A DNA stretch of 64,000 bases from Demequina silvatica. Lineage in GTDB: Bacteria > Actinomycetota > Actinomycetes > Actinomycetales > Demequinaceae. The stretch spans positions 186,001 through 250,000 of the forward strand of contig NZ_BBMA01000003.1 of the NCBI RefSeq assembly GCF_000971215.1, in the 5' to 3' direction. Shown here one piece after another: positions 18,523 to 28,266 of this stretch; within the stretch, counting starts at the first letter, position 1; the number at the start of each line of letters is the position of its first letter. The translations under genes and the position numbers were made by a program. A model generated the notes under the pieces. That model had not been told where the DNA came from, made no database searches, and worked only from the letters and a program-made list of their open reading frames with translations.

Positions 18523-19521
18523 ATGCTGGTCTTCGTCGCCAAGCGCCTCGGCTCGCTCGTGGTGGTGCTGTTCTTCCTCACCCTGCTGGTCTTCACCCTC
18601 GGCAAGGTCGCGGACTCCGACCCCGTCCGCACGTACGTCGGCGTGAACGCGAGCGCGGAGGCCGTCGAGGCCGCGCGCGAGGAGCTCGGGCTCGACAACC
18701 CGATCCCCGTGCAGTTCGGGTCGTTCGTCGCGGGCGCGGTCCAGGGCGACTTCGGCATCTCGCTGTCCTCCAAGCGCCCCATCGCGGACGAGCTGTCGAC
18801 CCGCCTGCCCGCCACGCTCGAGCTCGCGGGCTGGGCCCTCGCCCTCACCGTCGTGATCGGCGTCTCGCTCGCGTCGCTCTACTCGCGACCGGGCCGGTTC
18901 GGGGCGTTCATGCGCTTCGTGTTCTTCTCCGCGGCGTCCGCGCCGTCGTTCCTCATCGCGATGCTCTCGGTGCTCGTGTTCTACAAGTGGCTGGACGGCG
19001 CGCTCCCGGCCGCGGGTCGCTCCTCGTACGGTCCCTACGAGGACGCAACCGGCTTCTACGTCCTCGACGGCATCCTGCACGGCAGCCCGACCTACACGTG
19101 GGACGCGATCCAGCACCTGCTGCTGCCCGCGTTCGCCGCGGCGGTCGGCTCCGGCGTCGCCCTGGCGCGCGTGCTCGCCGACGGCATCTCCTCCTCGCTG
19201 GGCTCGCCGTGGGCGCGGACCGCCCGCGCGCTCGGCGAGCGCGAGGGCACCGTCCTCAGGCGTCACGCGCTGCGCAACGCCTCCTCGCCCGCGCTGTCCC
19301 TGCTCGCGGTGCAGGCGGGCTTCATGGTCTCGAGCCTCGTGGTGGTGGAGCAGGTGTTCTCGTGGAACGGCCTCGGCTCCTACCTCTCCGGCGCGATCGG
19401 CGTCGGCGACTTCCCCGCCATCGCGGCCGTGTGCCTCATCCTCGGCGCCGTGTACGTGATCCTCAACACCCTGGTCGACGTCGCTCTCGCGGCGGTCGAC
19501 CCCCGCGTCCGGCTCTCCTGA
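18523..19521 (+). CDS. ABC transporter permease, DppB-like
   Basis: A 332-residue membrane subunit with the B-type start (FVAKRLGSLVVVLFFLTLLVF), the DNPIPVQFG and GDFGISLSSKRPI motifs, and about six transmembrane helices. The permease order (C before B, both after the fused ATPase) is unusual for Dpp/Opp operons but seen in some actinobacteria. The ATG is 2 bp after the upstream stop; a GTG at 18517 overlapping that stop is an alternative start. It completes the importer whose binding protein is at 14276. Confidence 0.92.
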   Translation: MLVFVAKRLGSLVVVLFFLTLLVFTLGKVADSDPVRTYVGVNASAEAVEAAREELGLDNPIPVQFGSFVAGAVQGDFGISLSSKRPIADELSTRLPATLELAGWALALTVVIGVSLASLYSRPGRFGAFMRFVFFSAASAPSFLIAMLSVLVFYKWLDGALPAAGRSSYGPYEDATGFYVLDGILHGSPTYTWDAIQHLLLPAFAAAVGSGVALARVLADGISSSLGSPWARTARALGEREGTVLRRHALRNASSPALSLLAVQAGFMVSSLVVVEQVFSWNGLGSYLSGAIGVGDFPAIAAVCLILGAVYVILNTLVDVALAAVDPRVRLS

Positions 19522-19540
19522 TCTCGGAAAGGACCCCCTC

Positions 19541-20206
19541 ATGCCACTTCAGGTGACAGACATCACCCCCTCCGACACCCTCGACGTGGTCGGCAACGCC
19601 GTCCTCGTGGTGGTCGACATCCAGGGCGGCGGCCAGCCGTCGTCGTTCGGCGCGGACAAGCCCGGTTACATGCCCGGCCGGCCCGAGCGCAACGCGAAGG
19701 CGGTCGACATGGTCGCCCGCTTCCGCGCGAAGGGCGTGCCCGTGGTCTTCATCCAGGAGGTGCACAAGCCCTCCCTGATCGACATCGGCCGCGAGCTCGA
19801 CGGCAACGAGAACGTCCACTGCGTCGAGGGCGACCCGCGCACCGAGCTCCACCCCGGGCTCGAGCCGCGCCGCGAGGAGTACCTCATCCAGAAGCGCCGC
19901 TACAGCGCGTTCTTCGGATCCGAGCTCGACATCGTTCTCAAGGGGTACAAGGCCGAGACCCTCATCCTCATCGGCGGGATGACGGACGTGTGCATCCACT
20001 ACACCGCGGTCGACGCGCACCAGCTCGACTACCGCTTCCGCACCGTCACCGACATGGTGATCGGCTCCGGCCAGAAGCTCCACGACGCCGCGCTGCGCGC
20101 CATGAAGTACCTGCAGCGCGACGCCCTCGTGTCGCTCGAGGCGGTCGACGCCTGGCTCGACGCGCTGCCGCAGCCCACCCCCGAGGCCTCGAAGGAGGAC
20201 GCATGA
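19541..20206 (+). CDS. Isochorismatase-fold cysteine hydrolase 1 (biuret/guanylurea-hydrolase-like)
   Basis: A 221-residue isochorismatase-like hydrolase with the full Asp-Lys-Cys triad: D26 in VVVDIQ, K118 in IQKRRYS, C151 in TDVCIHYT. Family members cleave small amides such as N-carbamoylsarcosine, biuret and guanylurea. Biuret hydrolase yields allophanate and guanylurea hydrolase yields guanidine, and both products would feed the enzymes encoded upstream. It sits after the importer genes with GGAAAGGA as ribosome binding site and overlaps the next, paralogous gene by 4 bp. The actual amide substrate is not determinable here. Confidence 0.85.
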   Translation: MPLQVTDITPSDTLDVVGNAVLVVVDIQGGGQPSSFGADKPGYMPGRPERNAKAVDMVARFRAKGVPVVFIQEVHKPSLIDIGRELDGNENVHCVEGDPRTELHPGLEPRREEYLIQKRRYSAFFGSELDIVLKGYKAETLILIGGMTDVCIHYTAVDAHQLDYRFRTVTDMVIGSGQKLHDAALRAMKYLQRDALVSLEAVDAWLDALPQPTPEASKEDA

Positions 20207-20811
20207 ACATCCACGGCTCCACCGTTCTCGTGGTGGTCGACTTCCAGGGCGGCCCGATGGACGGCCCGATGTCGAAGGACGACCCGTTCGACATCCCCGC
20301 GCAGCGGGACAAGGCCGTCGCGATGGTCGCGGAGGCGCGCGCGAAGGGCGTGCCCGTGGTGTGGATCCAGGAGGTCCACAAGCCGCACCTCACCGACATC
20401 GGCCGCGAGCTCGACGGCTCCGAGGGCCCGCACTGCATCGAGGGCAACAAGTACACCGAGCTGGCCGAGGGCCTCGAGCCCACGCCCGACGAGTTCCACA
20501 TCCGCAAGCGCCGCTACAGCGGGTTCTTCGGCACCGAGCTCGACATCGTGCTCAAGGCGTACAAGGCGGAGACCCTGGTGCTCATCGGCGGCTTCACCGA
20601 CATCTGCATCCTCTACACCGCGGTCGACGCGCACCAGCGCGACTTCCACCTCAACGTGGTGACCGACGTGGCGATGGGCTCCTCGCTCCAGGCGCACGAC
20701 GACGCGCTCGAGATGATCCACTACCTCCAGCACGGCTCGCTGGTCACGTCCGAGGAGACGATGCGCTGGCTGGGTTCGCTCGAGGGCGCGGCCGTCCCCG
20801 CCGGCGCGTGA
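20203..20811 (+). CDS. Isochorismatase-fold cysteine hydrolase 2 (tandem paralogue)
   Basis: A 202-residue paralogue of the preceding protein, sharing long near-identical stretches (IQEVHKP, DIGRELDG, KRRYS-FFG-ELDIVLK, YKAETL-LIGG, YTAVDAHQ). The triad is intact: D13, K102 and C135 (TDICILYT). It lacks the first protein's extra N-terminal 13 residues. Tandem duplication with both active sites kept suggests either a hetero-oligomer or two related amide substrates. It starts in an ATGA overlap and ends in a GTGA overlap with the MFS gene, so all three are coupled. Confidence 0.85.
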   Translation: MNIHGSTVLVVVDFQGGPMDGPMSKDDPFDIPAQRDKAVAMVAEARAKGVPVVWIQEVHKPHLTDIGRELDGSEGPHCIEGNKYTELAEGLEPTPDEFHIRKRRYSGFFGTELDIVLKAYKAETLVLIGGFTDICILYTAVDAHQRDFHLNVVTDVAMGSSLQAHDDALEMIHYLQHGSLVTSEETMRWLGSLEGAAVPAGA

Positions 20812-22049
20812 GCGGGGTCTCGCGGCGCGCCCTGCTGACGCTCTGGGTGCTCGCGGGCGCGGTGTTCGCGGCGACGCTCGGCTCGATGCTCGTGCCGGGC
20901 GTCCTGTCCGCGTTCTCGGAGGAGACCGGCATCTCGCTCGCCGACGTCGGGCGGTCGAACGCGGTGTTCGGCCTCGCGTACGCCGTCGCGGCGCCGCTCA
21001 TCGCGTGGAGCGTGCGCCGGCTCGAGCCGTACACGGTGATGATGGTCGCACTGCCCCTGGTGGCGGCCGCTGCCGTCGCCGTGTCCCAGGTGGACACCGT
21101 GTCGCAGCTGATGGTCGCCCGCGTCGCGCAGGCCGTCGCGGTCGCCGGCGTGGTGCCCATGTGCACCGTGCACGCCGGCAGCATCGTCGCGGGCGCCCAC
21201 CGTTCGCGCGCGCTGTCGATCTCCTTCACCGGCATGGTCGCCTCGTCGCTCGTCGGCGCGCCGCTGGGCAACCTGCTCGGCGCGACCGTGGGTGCGCGGG
21301 CCGCCTTCGTGATGGTCGGCACGCTCGCGGTGCTCGTCTGCGTCGCGGTCGCGGCGCTGCGCCCCTGGCAGGCGGACCTGCGGCTCGCGGGCGCGGAGGC
21401 GCGCCGGCGCGAGGGCGGCGCCGCCGTCGTGTGGGCCTCGGCGGCGCTCGTGCTCGGTGCGACGCTGGCGACGGCGCTTCTCGAGGGCGCGGCGACTGGC
21501 GGGCTCAACACGTTCATCGCACCGTTCCTGGAGAGCACCACGGGCGCGTCCGGAACGCTGCTGTCCGCGCTGCTGCTCTGCTACGGGATCGCCGGCCTCG
21601 CCGGCAACGGGGTCCTCGGCGGACTGGCCGACCGGCTGGGACCGGCCCGGATCCTCACGGCGCTCGGCGTCGCGGCGGCGGTCTCCGTGGGCGGCCTCGC
21701 GCTGGTATCCGGCCCGCTGCCCGCCGCGCTGCTGCTGCTCGCGTGGGGATTCTGCTCGTGGGCGATCAACCCGCCGTTGCAGGCCCTCATCGTCGGGCAC
21801 TCGGGCCGTCACGTGAACGTGGTGGTCGGCATCAACTCGTCGCTGATCTACACCGGCACCTCGATCGGCGCGGCGCTGGCGAGCGCGCAGGTGGACCAGG
21901 GCCGGCTCGCGCAGCTGCCGTACCTCTCCGCGGTGCTGTTCCTCGCCTGTGCCGCCACCGCGGGCGTGGCATGGGCGGCGACGGCGCGAGCGCGCAGGCG
22001 CGCGGCGGCCGCGGAGGAGCGGGCGACCCAGGAGCCCGCGCGGGCCTGA
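20808..22049 (+). CDS. MFS transporter
   Basis: A 413-residue major facilitator with about 12 transmembrane helices, a loop resembling the family signature after helix 2 (AWSVRRLEP) and a second copy between helices 8 and 9 (GGLADRLGPARI). The layout resembles the YdhP/AraJ-like drug-H+ antiporter group. It is last in the importer-hydrolase operon and starts with GTG overlapping the hydrolase stop. Efflux of excess substrate or a toxic intermediate such as guanidine is a reasonable role, but this is inference from position. Confidence 0.85.
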   Translation: MSGVSRRALLTLWVLAGAVFAATLGSMLVPGVLSAFSEETGISLADVGRSNAVFGLAYAVAAPLIAWSVRRLEPYTVMMVALPLVAAAAVAVSQVDTVSQLMVARVAQAVAVAGVVPMCTVHAGSIVAGAHRSRALSISFTGMVASSLVGAPLGNLLGATVGARAAFVMVGTLAVLVCVAVAALRPWQADLRLAGAEARRREGGAAVVWASAALVLGATLATALLEGAATGGLNTFIAPFLESTTGASGTLLSALLLCYGIAGLAGNGVLGGLADRLGPARILTALGVAAAVSVGGLALVSGPLPAALLLLAWGFCSWAINPPLQALIVGHSGRHVNVVVGINSSLIYTGTSIGAALASAQVDQGRLAQLPYLSAVLFLACAATAGVAWAATARARRRAAAAEERATQEPARA

Positions 22050-22053
22050 GGCC

Positions 22054-23343
22054 TCAGGCCCGCGGCGTCGACCGGCGCCCCGCGCCGTCCTTGACCACGC
22101 GGCCTCCCTGCATCACGGCCTCGACCGTGCGGGCGTCCGCCAGGGCGTGGATACGGGCCAGCGGGTCGATGCCCGTCAGCACCAGGTCGGCGAGCATGCC
22201 CGGCGCGACCGTCCCCATGTGGGCGTCGAGTCCCAGCAGCCGCGCGCCCGCCTGAGTGCCCGCGTGGATCGCGGCGAGAGGGGTCATGCCGGCGTCCACC
22301 AGGTGGCCCAGTTCGGCGAGGTTCCGCCCGTGCGGGTGGATGCCGGCGTCGGTGCCGAGCGCGACGGGGATGCCCGCGGCGATCGCCCGCGCGGCGGCGT
22401 CGCGCCCGCGCACCTGCCACTCCTTCTTCTTGGCCACCACCGCGGCCGGCTTGACGGCCGGGTCGGGGGTGAGGGACAGCGTGGACAGGGTCGGGACCAG
22501 CACGGTGCCGTGCGCGCGCATCTCCGCGATGAGCTCCTCGGACATCTCGTAGCCGTGCTCGAGGCTGGTGGTGCCGCCGCGCACGGCGGCGAGCGCGCCC
22601 GCGTTGCCCTGCGCGTGCGCCGCGATCGCGCGCCCGCTGCGCCGGGCCACCTCGGCGGCGATGAGCCGCACCTGCTCCTCGCTCAGCCCCAGGTCGTCCG
22701 GGCTGTCCGTCGGAGTGGAGATGCCGCCGGTGGTGCACACCTTGATCACGTCGGCGCCGGTGCGCATCAGCGTCCGGACCGCCTTGACCACCTCCTCGTC
22801 CGTGTCCACCACGGCCCAGCTGGGGATGGGCTCGTAGGCCACGTAGCCGGCCACGCTGCCGTTCGCGTGGATCGGATCCGCGTGACCGCCGGTGGGGGAC
22901 AGCAGCGCGATCGACATATGCATGCGCGGTCCCGCGATCAACCCCTGGGCGACGGCGTTCCGGTAGCCCGGCGTGAGGCCCGACAGGTCGCGCGCGGCGG
23001 TCACGCCGGCGTCGAGCGTGAGCCGCATCGACTCGGCGGTCGCGAAGGCGTGCTCCTCGGCGAACTTGAGGCGCTCGTCCTCGGCGCGCGCGCCGTTGGG
23101 CATGGTGAGGTGCACGTGCGCGTCGACGAACCCCGGCATCAGCCAGGCGCCCGCGCCGTCGACGAGGGTATCCGGGCGTGTGGCCGCGGGGCTCGTCGGG
23201 CCCACGGCGGTGATGACGCCGTCGCGGATCTCGACGTCGCAGCCCTCTCGCGGCTCCGCACCGGTGCCGTCGATCACCGTCGCCCCGGTGATGAGCGTGA
23301 CGCCGGGTGCGGCGGGGACGGCGGGAAGGCGGGCAGGGCTCAC
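22054..23343 (-). CDS. Metal-dependent amidohydrolase (imidazolonepropionase/prolidase-like)
   Basis: A 429-residue amidohydrolase-superfamily enzyme. The HVH metal motif is in GFVDAHVHL (about residue 75), the carboxylated-lysine candidate in DVIKVCTTGG, further histidines in AIAAHAQG and SLEHG, and the final metal aspartate in LGTDAG. The group includes Zn-dependent dipeptidases acting on Xaa-Pro or Xaa-Arg/Lys dipeptides. An Arg-dipeptidase role would fit a guanidino theme but is speculative. It converges on the MFS gene, with 4 bp between stops, and starts at a GTG. It has no copy of the TetR palindrome, so it is probably not in that regulon. Confidence 0.8.
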   Translation of the reverse strand: MSPARLPAVPAAPGVTLITGATVIDGTGAEPREGCDVEIRDGVITAVGPTSPAATRPDTLVDGAGAWLMPGFVDAHVHLTMPNGARAEDERLKFAEEHAFATAESMRLTLDAGVTAARDLSGLTPGYRNAVAQGLIAGPRMHMSIALLSPTGGHADPIHANGSVAGYVAYEPIPSWAVVDTDEEVVKAVRTLMRTGADVIKVCTTGGISTPTDSPDDLGLSEEQVRLIAAEVARRSGRAIAAHAQGNAGALAAVRGGTTSLEHGYEMSEELIAEMRAHGTVLVPTLSTLSLTPDPAVKPAAVVAKKKEWQVRGRDAAARAIAAGIPVALGTDAGIHPHGRNLAELGHLVDAGMTPLAAIHAGTQAGARLLGLDAHMGTVAPGMLADLVLTGIDPLARIHALADARTVEAVMQGGRVVKDGAGRRSTPRA

Positions 23344-23432
23344 GCGGGTGACCTCCGTGGGGTGGCGTCGCCGCGACCTCCGCGGGCTCCCGTCAGCCTA
23401 GCGAGCGATAGTTGCCGCCATGTTGCGGGGCC

Positions 23433-23496
23433 TCCCCGCACCCGGGTGACGGGGGACGATGCGCCGGCCGCCGCATCGTCCCGCCGTACCCGGGCG
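23433..23496. repeat. 64-bp palindromic repeat, copy 2
   Basis: Identical to 5581-5644 except for one C/T change (23487). Like copy 1 it lies between genes and holds the facing GGACGATGCG and CGCATCGTCC cores (23454-23463, 23472-23481). A further CCCGGGCG-TCG-CCCGGG extension follows on its right side, making a second small hairpin. Confidence 0.8.
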
Positions 23497-23523
23497 TCGC
23501 CCGGGTTTGCGATGATGGGGTCC

Positions 23524-23802
23524 ATGAACCGCCGCATCGTCACCCTCGCCGTGTCCGCCGCCGCGCTGTCCACCGTGCTCACGGGCTGCGGCGACGTCGC
23601 CGCCTCCGTCGCGGACGCCACGGCGGGCGTCGAGGACGCCGTCGAGAAGGCCAAGGACGTGCAGAAGGACGCCGAGGAGCGGGTGGGCGAGATCCAGGAC
23701 CAGGTGGAGGACACCCAGCAGAAGGTCGAGGACGCCAAGAAGGGCGTCGAGGATGCGGTGGGATCCGCGAAGGACGCGATCGACGCCGTCACCGGCGGCT
23801 GA
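23524..23802 (+). CDS. Small coiled-coil lipoprotein
   Basis: A 92-residue secreted lipoprotein: signal peptide ending in LTGC (Cys22), then a highly charged, Ala/Asp/Glu/Lys-rich helix with repeating VEDA/VGEIQDQVEDTQQKVEDAKKG heptads, predicted to be a continuous coiled coil. No enzymatic domain is visible. I do not recognise a named family; similar small apolipoprotein-like coiled coils are common surface proteins of unknown role. The ATG at 23524 gives the shortest standard signal peptide; in-frame ATGs at 23512 and 23515 are alternatives. It lies just after the second 64-bp repeat. Confidence 0.7.
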   Translation: MNRRIVTLAVSAAALSTVLTGCGDVAASVADATAGVEDAVEKAKDVQKDAEERVGEIQDQVEDTQQKVEDAKKGVEDAVGSAKDAIDAVTGG

Positions 23803-23853
23803 GCGGGCTCGCCCCGCACGCGTGGGGCACGCGCGCCACTAGACTGGACCCTC

Positions 23854-24963
23854 GTGGCCACCGACTTCGCGCTTGAGATCCAGGAGCTCCGCTCGACCTT
23901 CTCGCAGATCGAGGCGGTGACGGACCCCGCCAAGCTCAAGGCGCGCATCGCCGAGCTCGAGGAGCAGGCCGCCGCGCCGGACCTGTGGGACGACCAGGAG
24001 AACGCGCAGGCCGTCACCAGCCAGCTGAGCCAGGCCAACGCCGAGCTCGAGCGGGTCGCGCGCATGGGCTCCCGCATCGACGACCTCGAGGTGCTGGTCG
24101 AGCTCGGCACCGAGGGCGATGACGCGGACACGCTCGCCGAGGCGGACGCGGACCTCGCCGGCATCAAGAAGGACCTCGCGGCGCTCGAGATCCGCACCCT
24201 CATGACGGGGGAGTGGGACGAGCGCAACGCCGTGGTGACCATCCGCTCGGGCGCGGGCGGCGACGACGCGACCGACTTCGCCGAGATGCTGCTGCGCATG
24301 TACCTGCGCTGGGCCGAGCGTCACGGCTACGGCACCAAGGTGCTCGACACGTCGTACGCCGAGGGCGCGGGCATCAAGTCCGCGACGTTCGAGCTCAACG
24401 CGCCGTACGCGTTCGGCACGCTGTCGGTGGAGGCGGGCACGCACCGCCTCGCGCGGATCAGCCCGTTCGGCTCGGCGGACAAGCGCCAGACCTCGTTCGC
24501 GGCCGTCGAGGTGATCCCGCAGATCGAGTCGACCGACCACATCGAGGTCCCGGAGTCGGAGATCAAGGTCGACGTGTTCCGCTCGTCGGGCCCCGGCGGC
24601 CAGTCGGTCAACACCACCGACTCCGCGGTGCGCCTCACGCACCTCCCCACCGGCATCGTGGTGTCGATGCAGGACGAGAAGTCGCAGATCCAGAACCGCG
24701 CCGCCGCCATGCGCGTGCTCCAGTCGCGCCTGCTGCTGCTCAAGAAGGAGCAGGAGGCGGCGCAGAAGAAGGAGCTCGCCGGAGACATCAAGGCGAGCTG
24801 GGGCGACCAGATGCGCTCGTACTTCCTCTACGGCCAGCAGCTGGTCAAGGACCTGCGCACCGGCTACGAGGTCGGCAACCCCCAGATCGTGTTCGACGGC
24901 GACCTCGACGGCTTCATCGACGCCGGCATCCGCTGGCGCCGGTCCTCCCAGAACGAGGACTGA
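23854..24963 (+). CDS. prfB: Peptide chain release factor 2
   Basis: A 369-residue class I release factor. The peptidyl-tRNA hydrolysis motif GGQ is in [14 protein letters not shown], and the stop-recognition tripeptide is SPF ([10 protein letters not shown]), which marks it as RF2 (UGA/UAA). It is encoded in one uninterrupted frame; the programmed +1 frameshift found in many other bacteria is absent, as usual in actinobacteria. TAGACT at 23840-23845 lies 8 nt before the GTG start with no Shine-Dalgarno, pointing to a leaderless mRNA. It precedes ftsE-ftsX, a conserved actinobacterial order. Confidence 0.97.
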   Translation: MATDFALEIQELRSTFSQIEAVTDPAKLKARIAELEEQAAAPDLWDDQENAQAVTSQLSQANAELERVARMGSRIDDLEVLVELGTEGDDADTLAEADADLAGIKKDLAALEIRTLMTGEWDERNAVVTIRSGAGGDDATDFAEMLLRMYLRWAERHGYGTKVLDTSYAEGAGIKSATFELNAPYAFGTLSVEAGTHRLARISPFGSADKRQTSFAAVEVIPQIESTDHIEVPESEIKVDVFRSSGPGGQSVNTTDSAVRLTHLPTGIVVSMQDEKSQIQNRAAAMRVLQSRLLLLKKEQEAAQKKELAGDIKASWGDQMRSYFLYGQQLVKDLRTGYEVGNPQIVFDGDLDGFIDAGIRWRRSSQNED

Positions 24964-25223
24964 CCCCCGGGCGCCTCCCCACCAGGGACGATGCGGAACG
25001 CGCCTGTCGCGGACGTGTTTCCGTTCACATCGGGGCACCCCGGTGGATCAGTGCACTTCTCGCGTGGATAGGCGCTCGGGTCACGTTGGTTGGCGGAAGG
25101 TCAACTGTCGGGACGTGACGAACGGGACACGCCCGATGCGGCGCGCCTCCCGGGACCCCGGCGCGGGCGTTCCTACGATGCACAGGTGGCGCGGGTCTCC
25201 TACCCCTCGCGCCCGCGCATCAC

Positions 25224-25912
<689 letters not shown>

Positions 25913-25916
<4 letters not shown>

Positions 25917-26824
25917 GGCTCCGGTTCATCCTGGGCGAGGTGGTCAACGGCCTCCGTCGCAACGGCACCATGGCGCTGTCCGTGGTGCTCGTCACGTTCG
26001 TGTCGCTCATGTTCGTGGGCGCCGCCGCGCTCACCCAGATGCAGATCGACCAGCTCAAGGACGACTGGTACGGCAAGGTCGAGATCTCGATCTTCCTGTG
26101 CCCCGAGAACTCCCGCAACGAACGCTGCGCCGAGGGTGCCGTCACCCCCGAGCAGGAGGACGCGATCCGCGGCGTGCTCGAGGACGGCGCGCTCGCCGGC
26201 CTGGTGCAGGAGGTCTACTACGAGTCGCGCGAGCAGGCGTACGACAAGTTCGTCGCGAACGACGACGAGGGCATCTGGTCCTCGCTCACCGCGGACCAGA
26301 TGCAGCCCAGCTTCCGCGTCAAGCTCTCCGACCCCGAGCAGTACCAGGTGGTCGCCGACGCGACCGAGGGCCTGCCGGGCGTGGACGTGGTCCGCGACCA
26401 GCGCGAGATCTTCTCCGAGCTGTTCCGCTTCCTCAACGCCGCGACCGTGGTCGCCGCCGCCCTCGCCGCGGTCATGCTGCTGGCCGCGATGCTGCTCATC
26501 ACCACCACCATCCGCCTGAGCGCGCTGAGCCGCCGCAAGGAGACCCAGATCATGCGCATGGTCGGCTCCTCGCGCTCGCTCATCCAGATGCCCTTCATGC
26601 TCGAGGGCGCCGTCGCGGCCACGGGCGGCGCGCTGCTCGCCGTCGCCGGGCTGTTCTTCGGCGTCCGCTACCTCATCGAGGACTGGCTGCGCAGCTCCGT
26701 CACCTGGGTCCAGTACATCGGCACCCAGGAGGTGTGGTCCGTCGCGCCCTGGCTGCTGGTGATCGCCGTGGGCCTCGCCGCCATCGCGTCGTTGGTGACG
26801 CTCGGGAGGTACACCCGCGCATGA
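25913..26824 (+). CDS. ftsX: Cell-division membrane protein FtsX
   Basis: A 303-residue permease-like protein with one N-terminal transmembrane helix, a large extracellular domain (about 45-165) with two cysteines in its first part ([12 protein letters not shown]), and three C-terminal helices. [19 protein letters not shown] and the conserved LGRYTRA end fit FtsX. It transmits FtsE ATPase cycles to an extracellular peptidoglycan hydrolase activator. It starts with GTG at the ftsE stop and its own stop overlaps the ATG of the M23 gene, so all three are translated together. Confidence 0.96.
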
Positions 26825-28188
26825 CCCGCTACCGCCCGTCCCTCATCGCCGCGTTCGCGGTGTTCCTCATCGCGCTCGTCACGGGCACCGTCGTGTCCGG
26901 CGCCGATGCGGTGGACGGGTTCAAGGCAGCCTCCAGCTACGACGACGACATCGAGAAGGCGCGCGACAAGCAGGACGACTACGAGCAGCAGCTCGACGAC
27001 CTGGAGGCCGCGCTCGAGGACACCAGCGCGGAGATCGTCGCTGCGGCCCGCCAGCTGCGCAAGACCGAGGTGAAGCTGCCCGCCGCGCAGGCGGCGCTCG
27101 ACAAGGCCAAGGAGAAGGTCGACCAGGCCCTGGTGCAGCAGAAGCTGGTCGCGGACAAGCTCGCCGCCGCGGAGGCCCAGGACCAGGCGATCTCGGAGCA
27201 GATCGCCGCGGACGAGGACCGGATCGTCGAGCTGCAGGACATCGTCGCCGCGCTCGCCCGCGCGCAGTACCAGGGCGTGGGCGACGACGAGGCGCTGAGC
27301 CTGGTGTTCGGAGCGAGCACGTCGCAGGAGTTCGTCGACAAGTTCGCGGAGGAGCACAACGCGTCGCGCGTGCAGACCAACGCCCTCGCGGACGTCGAGG
27401 AGATCGCGGCCGTCAACCGCAACCGCGGCGTGCGTCAGGAGGCGGTCCGCGAGTACATCGTCGAGCTCAAGGCGGAGGCGGACGCCCTGGTGGTGAGGAC
27501 CACCGAGCTGCGCGAGAAGGCCGAGGCCAAGAAGGAGGCCCTCGACAGGCTGGTCGCGAAGCAGACGCGCATCAAGGCGCACCTCGAGGAGCAGAAGGCC
27601 AAGGAGCTCGAGCGTCAGAAGGAGCTCGAGCGCAAGCAGCAGCAGACCCGCGACCAGATCAAGGATCTGGTGAAGAAGAAGCTCAAGGAGGAGGAGGAGA
27701 AGCGCAAGGCCGCCGAGGCGGCCGCGGCCGCGAACGGCGGGTCGAGCAGCGACGGCTCCAGCTCCGGCGGCGGCGGCTCGCTGACGAAGGGCGCGCTCGC
27801 CTGGCCCGTGCCCAGCCACTACATCACGTCGAGCTACGGCATGCGCTTCCACCCGATCCTGCTGTATTGGCGCCTCCACGCGGGCACGGACATGCGCGCC
27901 TACTGCGGCACGCCCGTGTACGCCGCACGCGAGGGCCGCGTCCAGTGGGCGACGTACCAGCTGGGCCTGGGCAACTCCGTGCTGATCGATCACGGCTACG
28001 TGGGAGGCAAGTCGCTCATGTCGAGCTACAACCACCTCACCTCGTTCGCGGTGAGCGGCGGCCAGTACGTGACGCAGGGCCAGCTGGTGGGCTACGCCGG
28101 CAACACCGGCACCTCGGCCGCCTGCCACCTCCACTTCGAGGTGTACGTCAACGGCGACACCGTCGACCCGATGACGCTGGTCGGCTGA
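26821..28188 (+). CDS. M23-family peptidoglycan endopeptidase with long coiled coil (EnvC-like partner of FtsEX)
   Basis: A 455-residue exported protein: N-terminal signal/anchor helix, an extended coiled coil (about 40-300) rich in Glu, Lys, Gln and Ala, a Ser/Gly linker, and a C-terminal LytM/M23 domain (about 325-455). The zinc ligands are all visible: H and D in RLHAGTDM and HxH in CHLHFE, so unlike E. coli EnvC this protein should be catalytically active, cutting peptide crosslinks. Coupling to ftsX by ATGA overlap supports direct control by FtsEX, comparable to mycobacterial RipC and pneumococcal PcsB, which belong to other peptidase families. Confidence 0.9.
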   Translation: MTRYRPSLIAAFAVFLIALVTGTVVSGADAVDGFKAASSYDDDIEKARDKQDDYEQQLDDLEAALEDTSAEIVAAARQLRKTEVKLPAAQAALDKAKEKVDQALVQQKLVADKLAAAEAQDQAISEQIAADEDRIVELQDIVAALARAQYQGVGDDEALSLVFGASTSQEFVDKFAEEHNASRVQTNALADVEEIAAVNRNRGVRQEAVREYIVELKAEADALVVRTTELREKAEAKKEALDRLVAKQTRIKAHLEEQKAKELERQKELERKQQQTRDQIKDLVKKKLKEEEEKRKAAEAAAAANGGSSSDGSSSGGGGSLTKGALAWPVPSHYITSSYGMRFHPILLYWRLHAGTDMRAYCGTPVYAAREGRVQWATYQLGLGNSVLIDHGYVGGKSLMSSYNHLTSFAVSGGQYVTQGQLVGYAGNTGTSAACHLHFEVYVNGDTVDPMTLVG

Positions 28189-28206
28189 CCGGCACGGAAC
28201 GCCCGC

Positions 28207-28212
28207 TAGACT
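28207..28212 (+). promoter_or_regulatory. Candidate -10 element for smpB
   Basis: TAGACT followed by GGTG matches the ssrA promoter at 34067 over ten bases (TAGACTGGTG), giving a leader of about 48 nt with a strong Shine-Dalgarno (AGGAGG). No good -35 is visible. Confidence 0.45.
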
Positions 28213-28266
28213 GGTGCGTCGCGCCCGGAACCGGGCGTTTCCCCGGACGGACGCAGGAGGTGGGTC

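Noticed and set aside
23854-24963. Programmed +1 frameshift in prfB
   Set aside because: The reading frame is continuous from the GTG to the stop, with no in-frame UGA near codon 26.
24964-25223. Small gene between prfB and ftsE
   Set aside because: Short frames here lack ribosome binding sites and any domain; the region looks like promoter DNA with one GGACGATGCG copy.
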